Part shown: one piece after another, positions 55,847-64,000 of the stretch | Layout: each line of letters begins with the position of its first letter | Position numbering within the stretch: the first letter of the stretch is position 1 | Source: Sycobia sp. Sy_11 | Lineage: Eukaryota > Arthropoda > Insecta > Hymenoptera > Epichrysomallidae | Assembly: GCA_018907035.1 (NCBI GenBank) | Contig: JACCIC010000038.1 | Span: forward strand, 3,657,001-3,721,000 | DNA: 64,000 nucleotides | Reading direction: 5' to 3' | Notes under the pieces: model-generated | Told to the model about the DNA's origin: nothing | What the model saw: the letters and a program-made list of their open reading frames with translations, nothing else | The model's database searches: none | Position numbers and translations under genes: made by a program

Positions 55847-56455
55847 GTAGTGATGAATGAAGTAATTTAGATTTCTTCAATGATAAAGAAAACATGCATA
55901 GCTTATCACCTTGAGAACTAGTGTCACATCACACGCTACCTATATGAAATAAATTTGTTTTGCAGCATGTGCGCTTTAACTGCAGGCACTCGGTTGATTC
56001 AGTCACCCTCGGAATAGCAAATGGTAGTGCCATATGATGTACACATCATTCAATTTTACTAAACTCAATTTTAATTCTCTAGATATTATATTCTATGACG
56101 AAAAATTCACGGGACGCGCGTTGATATTTTAATACTTTAACAAGATAGATATTAAAATTTTATCATGGTACATGTCATTCCCGGCTAATATAATCAAAAA
56201 TTCGTGAAAATTTTGCGAATTATGGGAAGAAATTTGAGACAGCAATCCAGTTACCATAATTTTCCTGTAAGCTTAACTTTTTTACGGATAATGCACGTAA
56301 ACGTCGAGGCCAATAATTATTAATCTATGATCACGGGTTGCAATATTTTTTAAAATTTTACCTCATAACGATGTTTGGAATAACTTGAACAGGATATAAG
56401 TCTGCAAAAATTTTTTAATCTAAATATTATAATAATTTTAATTTTTTTTTTCTAT
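55847..56455. other. AT-rich DNA, no gene seen
   Basis: No feature recognised. Confidence 0.4.
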
Positions 56456-57071
56456 ATTGATACAACCTTTCTTGATGTCTGTATCAAATTTGAGCACCAT
56501 ATCTCCATTAGTGTGTGTTTGTTAGCTGTTTGTTTACGACGCAAAAAGCTTGTCTAGCGATAATGACTATGGAAAAAAAGTTGATCAACGAGTTTGCTTG
56601 AAATTTTGTGTTTCCAATGAAATTACGGCTACGGAATCGTTGAAAATGTTGCATAAGTGTTTTAGGGAATCTACTTTATTACCCATCCACGGAAAATAAA
56701 GGTGATGCTCAACGTTTCTTTCGAGTGCCATGGGGTGGTTCACCATGAATTCGTTCCAAGAGGTGAAATGGTCAATAAGGAGTATTACTTGGCCGTTTTG
56801 AGGCATCTACTTTGAAACGACCGGATTTGTGGGCAGACAATTTATGGCTTATTCACCATGATAATGCGCTGGCACATTTCAACATGATTGTGTCTCATTT
56901 TTTGACCAAACACGAAATGAAAATCATCGCTCAGCCACCGTATTCTCTTCGGGGAACGCACCATGAGAAGGCACCACGCTTTTTGCGTTGTAAACAAACC
57001 GCTAACAAGCACACACTAATGGAGATATGGTGCTCAAATTTCACACGGACATCAAGAAAAGTTGTACAAAT
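56456..57071 (+). mobile_element. Deleted mariner-like element with ~100-bp terminal inverted repeats
   Basis: Arms at 56456-56556 and about 56975-57071 are imperfect inverted copies (ACAACCTTTCTTGATGTCTG against ACAACTTTTCTTGATGTCCG; TTTGAGCACCATATCTCCAT shared). Between them lie the start and middle of a mariner-type transposase. The element is about 616 bp, too short to be autonomous. TIRs of this length are longer than the ~30 bp of typical mariners. Confidence 0.7.
56563..56960 (+). pseudogene. mariner-like transposase remnants
   Basis: The N-terminal piece after ATG 56563 gives LKFCVSNEITATESLKML in a shifted frame (helix-turn-helix region). Then RPDLWADNLWLIHHDNALAH carries the second catalytic Asp (HHDN), followed by LTKHEMKIIAQPPYS, where SPD is replaced by SLRG. 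The first and third catalytic Asp regions are deleted. Confidence 0.65.
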
Positions 57072-57139
57072 ACAGGAAAAAAAATTTACCGATTCTGTTT
57101 ACGCGCGGAGTTTAAATGCAACAGTCCGGGTCAAATTTG

Positions 57140-57677
57140 ATCAGATGATATACTTCGTATTATGGATGACTACTTGAAGGAACGCTTCCCGATCTATCAG
57201 ATATCTGATGATCTGAGGAGAATAAAGTTAAGCGTAGGGGTAGCTGAGGGATCTGTCTTCGGGGCCAACATATGGATTATTTCATATGACGGAATATTGC
57301 GACTGCAAATGCCTGAGAATTGCTTTCTGATTAGATATGCAGACGACATTGCCGCTATCATGATTGCTAGAGATTGCGATGCGGTGCAAATGTGACTGAA
57401 CCAAGTGATACGTCGCGTAACTGAACAGATGAAGGACAATGAGCTAGAATTAACGGCTTCGCAGACAGAGATTGTTCTCCTAACCAAGAAGCGCATACAA
57501 CCAATGCGACAAATGCAGAATGGAGAAGCAACGGTGAGTACCAAAGTAGCTGTTCGTTATTTGGGGGTGTGGCTAGATCCCAAGTTAATTTTCTGGCAAC
57601 AAATCAAACAGGCAGGACATAGAGCTGCTCGAATGACAGCGCAACATATCCAGGTCATGGCCAACCTTGGAGTATAA
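57140..57677 (+). pseudogene. R1-group LINE RT, C-terminal fragment (possible second half of 50478-51838)
   Basis: LRIMDDYLKERFPIYQI, then a GVAEGSVFG block (GVAQGSVLG), FLIRYADDIAAIMIARD (the catalytic YADD intact), a stop (TGA near 57393), then IRRVTEQMKDNELEL, SQTEIVLLTKKR and RYLGVWLDPKLIF (thumb). It ends at TAA near 57675. It begins close to where the fragment at 50478-51838 stops in the protein, in the same orientation. Confidence 0.78.
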
Positions 57678-58124
57678 TAATAAATAACGAGGGGGGGGGT
57701 TCCTTTCACTTTTCTTTCGAGTGGAAATGGGTCTATGAATTATGAATTTTCCAATTCCAGAGCTACCATAAATGGTCAGATTCTTTTAATTTTTGTAGGA
57801 TTTACGCCTGCGGAACCAATGGTTTCAAACATGACTCAATAGGACCTCGATTTGTAAGAGATCAAAGTCATTAATTTGTCAATATTTCTCTGATTACATA
57901 TATAACATTAAAAACTGGTGATATTTGCATTTTTTATAATAAATTATATTCAAACTCAGTAAAAATATTTTTTTCTTACGTATCTCGTAAAATACAAAAT
58001 CTTCCAAAAAATATTGCCAATAAAAGTTCAAAATCTCATTAATTTCTTAACAAAAATGGGCTTCACCGTAATATTTCTATTGGCTATTCTATATTATCCG
58101 TTGGTTTATATATTTTTTTATATA
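57678..58124. other. AT-rich DNA, no gene seen
   Basis: No feature recognised apart from a G9 run near 57692. Confidence 0.4.
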
Positions 58125-59410
58125 TCAGGTATGTGAATAAGTCTTTCCCGTTTTTTTTCAAATTTTGAGCCTTTATTGTGAAAAAATGGTTACAAATGAA
58201 TTATTGAAAGTATTGGCCATCGCTAGCTACAACTTTTTCCCATCTTTCTGGCAACATACGAATCCCGTTGCGAAAAAATTCGACCGGTTTGGCCTGTATT
58301 CAGTCATCCACCCATTTTTTGGCTTCCTCGTAGGAATGGAAGTGCTGGTCAGTCAGGCCATGCGTCATCGATCTGAAGAGATGGTAATCAGACAGAGCAA
58401 CGTCTGGACTATACGGCGGGTGGGGTAGGACTTCCCATTTGAGCGTTTCTAAGTATCTTTTCACCGGCGGTGCAACATGTGGGCGAGCGTTGTCATGTTG
58501 CAAAATAACTTTGTCGTGCCTGTCGGAGTATTGTGGCCGTTTTTCTCGCAGTGCGCGGCTCAAACGCATCAATTGTCGTCGATAGACCTCGCCTGTGATC
58601 CTTTCATTCGGTTTCAGAAGCTCATAGTAAGCCACACCTAGCTGGTCCCACCATATACAGAGCATGAGCTTGGCGCCATGAATATTTGGCTTGGCCGTCG
58701 ATGATGATGCATGGCCGGGTAGTCCCCATGATTTTCTTCTCTTCGGATTATCGTAACGTATCCACTTTTCATCGCCAGTCACGATACGATGCAGAAAACC
58801 CTTTCTTTTATGTCGCTGAAGCAGCTGTTCGCAAGTGAAAAAACGCCGTTCGACGTCTCTCAGCTTCAGTTCGTACGGCACCCAATTTCCTTGCTTTTGG
58901 ATCATTCCCATGGTTTTCAAACGCTTGGAAATGGTTGTTCGGTCAACTCCCAATGCTTCAGCAAGTTCTTCTTGCGTTTGACAAGAATCTTCATCAAGCA
59001 AAGTCGCCAATTCTCGATCTTCAAAGATTTGCGGCCGCCCGGAACGCTCCTTGTCTTCCACGTCGAAATCACCGCTTTTGAAGCGTCGAAACCATCCGCG
59101 AACACTTGAATCATCGACACAACCTTCTCCATAAGCCTCCTGAAGCAATCGATGCGTCTCGGCAGCAGATTTCTTCAAATTGAACCAATAAAGTGAAACT
59201 TCCCGCAAATGACGTCGACTCGGCTCAAATTTCGACATTTTCACGATATCAAAAATTTATGATGCGAAAAAATTTTAACTAATGTGTTAGTATGGAATTG
59301 TTGACATATGAATAAGCTTCGATTATGACATATGTAACCATTGAATACTCGCACAGTATTGGTGGCGCCATCTCTTACAAAAAACGGGAAAGACTTATTC
59401 ACACTCCTAA
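58125..59410 (-). mobile_element. mariner element 3 (mauritiana-like), full length 1286 bp
   Basis: Terminal inverted repeats of about 30 bp: left AGGTATGTGAATAAGTCTTT, right, read inward, AGGAGTGTGAATAAGTCTTT, both followed by CCCGTTTTTT. TA dinucleotides at 58123-58124 and 59411-59412 are the expected target duplication. Length, ends and gene content are those of a standard mariner. Confidence 0.92.
58201..59238 (-). pseudogene. mariner 3 transposase, one premature stop
   Basis: A 346-codon frame (345 residues, the canonical mariner length) from ATG 59238 to TAA 58203-58201, interrupted only by TGA at codon 313 (58302-58300), where the family usually has Trp (VDxW). Two N-terminal helix-turn-helix regions (LREVSLYWFNLKKSA; TQEELAEALGVDRTTISKRL); WVPYEL linker; catalytic triad VTGDEKW, LQHDNARPH and the final Asp in SPDVALSDYHLF, spaced DD34D. 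P to L in the last motif (ALSD for APSD) is a further oddity. An upstream in-frame GTG exists, but ATG-SKFEPSRRHL is the family start. Confidence 0.92.
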
Positions 59411-61248
59411 TATTTTTTTCGAGATCTACTGTTGGTACAGAAAAATGTATAGAAAAAGAAAAATGTATTTTGATAAGATCTATAACTTTTGCTAACAATG
59501 CTTTTTGAAAATTTTCATAATTTATAAGATAATTTAGAAAAACGAAATTTTTTACAGCATTCTTATGGTTTTCACGGTAAAAATAGAATTTTCTCTAATT
59601 TTCATCATAATATCTGTGGTGAGCACTCCATAAAACATAAATAAATAATTTTACAACTTACTGGAGTAAGATGATTAATATAAAATGCAGTTGCGATTTC
59701 ATTTATGTTAATTGAAAAAACAAATAAATTTTCCTATCAGTGATAAAGTAATGCTTAATAAAACCAATCCTCTTCTAAAAATTCTATAAAATTCCATTTT
59801 TGTAAAAGCCTAAAAATGAAAACTTTCGGACGGTAAACAGTAGATGAATACTATAAAAAGAATTATGAATATGGTAAAAAATTATTAATAAATAATGGAA
59901 ATTTATTTTAAAAAATGATTCTACAAATCTCTTCTCGAGATCCTCACCGAATTGTAAAAGTACAATTTAACTCAAAAATACAATACATTCTAAAAAACTA
60001 TTATGAAAATGGGTCGCATTGACATTATTTAAATAATATCTTGAATTTGAATGCTATTTAACCTCACAAAAGTTTAGTAGAAAATCATTTTTAATAAGTT
60101 TTTAATTTTTAATTATTCTATAGTTTATTTTGATGTCATTAAAAAAAAAATTTACTTTTTAAGGGCAATTTTTTCAAAGTGGATTTTTTAACAATAATTG
60201 TAATTCAAAGAAAAACTTGTAATTGTAAATGTTAATTTTGATATTAGAACTTATAAACCAAAATCTAATTCTTACGTAATGTTAAAGTTTTGCCATCTTT
60301 ATAATACTAATATGCAGTTAGAGATGATTTATTAGGACTACATTAATTAAAACATTAGGTGGCTCACAGACTATTTAAAAAAATTCATTTGAAGCTTACG
60401 CAATATTATAATTTTCACCATTAGAATTTTTTGTTTATTGTAATGGAATACGAAGTTGAAATTATGCAAATTTAATTTCTTCTAAAAATTTTGAAAAATA
60501 AATTTGTATTTAATTCGTTGTTATGCTTTCCTATGTAAGCAGCTTTGTGTAAGTGGCAGACACTCTCTTAGAATTTGCTTAATTTACTGCGACAAATTGA
60601 ATAATAAAACTACGAATTTATATAAACAATTCCAGTTTCTGTAAGTTAATTATCTAATATGATTTTAACTATTGAATTATAATTTACATTGCACTACATT
60701 CTTAAAAAAACCCTAAATGCAAATGAGTAAATTTCGTAAAAGTGTATTTATTTCAGTTCAACAAATATTCATTTAAATTTCATTTATTTAAAACAAAAAC
60801 ATACACATATAAACAAACGAATATTTTTTAATTTTGAAACAATCGTCTATTTGAAATAAACAGTTAGATTTCTTTAAAGATCCAAAACATATTTGCTACG
60901 TTACAAATACTTTTAAATGATTAGAATTTCTAATACACCATACTAGCCTTATTTTATACTTTTGTATAAAGTAAATTTAAAGTACGTTTTAGTTGTATAA
61001 GTAATTTTTACAGTTAAGGTTTCAAGTGCTGAAGAGTACACCAACCATGGTTTAGAGTTTAGCAATTATCTCGTCTTCGCCTGAGATATTAAATGTAACC
61101 AACTTATTAACCAATTAAACAATCTCTGTTTATTACGATTAAATCCTAATAGTTAATTATCATTCTGATCAGGATGTCTAAAGCTTGAACGGTAGATTGT
61201 TTGTGTTGAACATTCACTTCCATTGCGTTTCGTACAATACAAATATAT

Positions 61249-61254
<6 letters not shown>
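59411..61254. other. AT-rich intergenic DNA
   Basis: No gene seen. Around 61050-61090 (ATCTCGTCTTCGCCTGAGAT) there is a weak resemblance to the palindrome of the ACTAGCATCCC repeat family, possibly a decayed copy. Confidence 0.4.

Positions 61255-61299
<45 letters not shown>
61255..61299. repeat. (TA)n microsatellite
   Basis: About 22 TA units. Confidence 0.9.
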
Positions 61300-61302
<3 letters not shown>

Positions 61303-62589
61303 CAATAAAAATGATGGGAAGGTATGTAAATATAGTTTGTATTTATTGTAATATAATATATAGTATATGTTTATATCGTTGAAGATTACGAAAACGACGG
61401 TCTAATAAGTTAAGATGCTACAATTGAATTTTATATTTTGTTGAAATTCTTAGTTCTTATATATCCAAAAAATATTTACTGTATGTAATAAACATTTCAT
61501 TATTTTAAATGTATAAATGACTTATTTTGAATAAATGGTTCGTTAATGGTATATGAATAAACCATTTATTTAAATGTATAAGATTTTTTTTCAGTATAGA
61601 CTTATGTTCATTACATTTTGTTACCTGTACATTCTTGTTATAACTAAGAAATAGAAGAAAATCCCCAGAGAAACTAAATGTCATTAATTTCTTTATAAAT
61701 TGAAAATTATAAAAATAAATAAGATGTTCGTATTTGTTATGAATGATATTATACTTATGAATATATCCCAAAAAATCCTGCACTTTTCACTAATGCATAC
61801 CTTTTCAGAAAGAAAATTAATTGAAAGCGTTTTTTGTTCCTAATTCGATAACTTTTATCTTTCAAATATTTGAAACTAAAAAAATTTATATTTGATAGTT
61901 TCATTGCAATAACTGTGTATCTATATATTTAGAATGAATAACTTTGTTTTGTCTTTTTTTGTTATTTGATTTAATAATATATTTCACGTATTGGATTTAA
62001 TTTTGTGACGCTTCTCTATTTAAATAAAATAATTTAGTTGTAACAAAATATAGATACGCTTTAAAAAAATTAACTTAATATTGAGATAATATGCATGGCC
62101 ATTGTCAACAATTGATTTATGTTTCAGAATCCACTAGATCTCAAAAAAGCTGTTAATTATAGACTGTAAACTTTTCCAAAAATTATTTGGTTGCATTTTT
62201 ATATTTTTGGAGTTTCATATCAGAATCCTATATAATCATATTTGACACATAACTACCTTATATGGAGGAGACAGAGAAAGAGGACAAGAGAGAAAGAGAG
62301 TGTGAAAGAAGGGGAGGGGGAGAAAAGAAAAATCCAAGGGGATTAACATGGATTATTCGATATTGGTGGGTCTTGCAATTCTATGTACCCGTGAGTGTCC
62401 TTTATACTGTTTCATCTCTTTCTATCACCTGCTCTCACTATTTATTACCTGCCCACCTGCATGCATGTTGCACGAAGCCTAGCAGGCAGTCTACCTATCT
62501 ACATGCAACTACCTATGTTGCCATCATTTTGTTTTTTTTTTGTTAAATTTGCAATAAAAATATCTTATCATCTAATCTTGACCGTATAG
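61300..62589. other. AT-rich intergenic DNA
   Basis: No gene seen. 62260-62335 is a purine-rich (GAGAAAGAG) stretch. Confidence 0.4.
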
Positions 62590-62672
62590 AATACGTATTC
62601 AAAATTTGAAGGCAATCGGTTTATGTTTAGTAGTTTTGGCGCCTATAAATACATACAGACATATATTCTCAT
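62590..62672 (+). repeat. LINE 3'-tail-like sequence
   Basis: AAAATTTGAAGGCAATCGGT then AGTAGTTTTGGCGCCTATAA and ACATACAGACAT: the pattern common at 3' ends of insect RTE-type LINEs and their derivatives, comparable to 46610-46680. Nothing upstream can be assigned. Confidence 0.4.
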
Positions 62673-62676
62673 ATGT

Positions 62677-62700
62677 ATATATATATATATATATATTTAA

Positions 62701-62735
<35 letters not shown>
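62677..62735. repeat. (TA)n microsatellite
   Basis: Two TA runs separated by TTTAATC. Confidence 0.9.
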
Positions 62736-62737
<2 letters not shown>

Positions 62738-62984
62738 TTGTGTAAGTTATACGTACGTATATATAGGTATACCTACTTACGTCGCGATCCATCGGCAGTG
62801 GCTGAAAGAAACGGGGAACAGGAAGAAAATAATTACAGATAACGAGAACACGAAATAGATGGTTTCGAACACATTTGTTATTAAACATTTAGTGCACTAG
62901 TACATATTTACAAAATCGACGCAAACTTATGCACTCTAGACAAAATTATAATTACAACGGCTTTTCTATATATGTGCGGTTTCT
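62736..62984. other. Intergenic DNA
   Basis: No feature recognised. Confidence 0.4.
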
Positions 62985-63720
62985 GCGAGCATTGTATGGG
63001 AGAACACGGTAGGGAGGAGAACACGGGGGGAGGCGTATGCTGATTACTCTACGATGATGCGCGGCGACCTTACGGCAATCGCACCGACGACACGCATACG
63101 GAGCACGCACTTATGGAACATATATATGAAAAGGAGGCTACTACTTGCCGTAGGAAACTGCGACTGTCCCTTCGTACCTTTCTTCCTTTCGTTCTGTCTC
63201 TTTCCTTCATTCTCTTTCTATATCTTCCTTCTTTCCTTCTTTCTATCTTCTTTCTCTCTCTCTCTCTTTCTCTTTCTCTCAGACGGGCCGCCGGGCAATG
63301 ACTACGCTCGGTTGAAATAGGCTGTCGGAACTTGAATCAGCGGAGAGCCTCTTAGTTTGTTCACCGGGACGATTATACGTTCGCCAGAACGTCAAGTTAT
63401 GCTTCAAGGTAAATCGGTGATGGTTTTGGAGTCTGGTCGGTTAAACGGTGCAACGGCAGGATTTAACTTTGATGGCCATGCTAATTTTGGCGTCTGCGTC
63501 CTATGGCAGCTGAGCAGTCAAGAGTTCGCTTCCTCTTCTCTTTTATTTCTTCTTCTCGTTCACCGCGCGCTCTCTCGGCTCGATCTTCACGCATTCTCCG
63601 GCAAAAAGGCCGGTCACAAGCTCCCCCATCCAAATTGACGTGTGGGGCGCGTCTGCGCTTCGGTGGGGTCTTTGGCGAGGTTACGTTCATGAATTGGGAA
63701 CGGAATGCGGGAGTTAGATA
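62985..63720. other. GC-rich segment, possible exon or promoter region of a gene to the right
   Basis: Markedly richer in GC and CpG than the surrounding kilobases, and not recognised as a transposon. It contains a long pyrimidine tract (63169-63280) ending in CAG at 63280-63282, an excellent 3' splice-site context, followed on the plus strand by a short frame GPPGNDYARLK and TAG at 63318-63320. This could be a terminal coding exon, a UTR exon, or chance. No gene name can be offered. Confidence 0.3.
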
Positions 63721-64000
63721 AAGTGTTCGGCTGTTTCCGCTCGGAATTACTTCCTTATATATTTTAAAATGAAAAATATAAATTTTGATTTTGTTATAAC
63801 TATAAGTGATCGTTTGGCATCGCCGTCGCAACGCGGTGATCTGATATAATTCCAAGAAAATAATTTTGACCTATTTTTATTTATAATAACGCTAAATTAA
63901 TTCTACCTTGCTACGTGAGAACAAACAAAAAAGTCAACACCGTTTGGAAAGACATTTCGTGCCTGAAATGAGTAAAATCTCGATTTGTACCAAAAACACT
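63721..64000. other. AT-rich DNA to the window end
   Basis: No feature recognised. Confidence 0.4.

Noticed and set aside
62262..62546. 94-codon frame starting with a Lys/Glu/Arg-rich stretch
   Set aside because: Purine-rich simple sequence followed by unrelated hydrophobic residues; no family recognised.
63481..63855. 124-codon minus-strand frame
   Set aside because: Arg/Glu-rich frame from the CT-rich segment; no domain and it runs into AT-rich sequence.

Overview
The window is eukaryotic nuclear DNA, most likely from an insect and probably a hymenopteran such as an ant or bee. It is AT-rich. The one clear host gene has short introns with GT/AG borders, and almost everything else is decayed transposable elements of insect type (mariner, Penelope-like, BEL/Pao, Ty3/gypsy, Jockey-, LOA- and R1-group LINEs, a tRNA-derived SINE). 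The hymenopteran assignment is inference. I see no bacterial features, no CRISPR and no operons.

Layout. 0.3-4.2 kb: a Mutator-like (MULE) remnant with terminal inverted repeats, invaded by a tandem Penelope-like (PLE) block. 5.8-8.8 kb: an intact seven-exon rabaptin-type gene (599 codons) with a C-terminal FYVE-type zinc finger, the only apparently functional cellular gene. 9.67-10.6 kb: two PLE ends facing each other, both with hammerhead-ribozyme-like cores. 10.75-15.5 kb: a Jockey-type LINE fragment, a mariner, a foldback-like element built of 60-bp units, and an interspersed repeat. 15.9-22.3 kb: a tRNA-like relic, a SINE with a 14-bp target duplication, a second mariner and a decayed LOA-like LINE. 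23.2-28.35 kb: a recent but internally deleted BEL/Pao retrotransposon (5-bp target duplication GTAAT, tRNA-Phe primer site). 29.9-45.0 kb: a 15-kb Ty3/gypsy element with about 2-kb LTRs, a 3.9-kb leader, a Gag with an N-terminal SAP-like motif, pol, and an unusual third ORF with a CCHC zinc knuckle downstream of integrase.

45.0-46.7 kb: an interspersed repeat carrying a second foldback copy in the opposite orientation. 48.1-50.3 kb: a fragmented protein-primed-type family B DNA polymerase (Polinton/Maverick-like or related virus) with two unassigned ORFs beside it. 50.5-57.7 kb: an R1-type LINE apparently split by later insertions, among them another R1-group LINE sitting inside a (TG)n microsatellite and a deleted mariner-like element with about 100-bp inverted repeats. 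58.1-59.4 kb: a full-length mariner with one late stop codon. 59.4-64 kb: AT-rich DNA with microsatellites, and a GC-rich segment at 63.0-63.7 kb that may belong to a gene lying to the right.

The genes do not form a common pathway. Rabaptin acts in Rab5-dependent endosome fusion; the rest is layered mobile DNA. The most unusual items are the gypsy element with its third ORF, the 60-bp-unit foldback elements, the ribozyme-bearing PLE ends with a snap-back palindrome, and the polymerase fragment.
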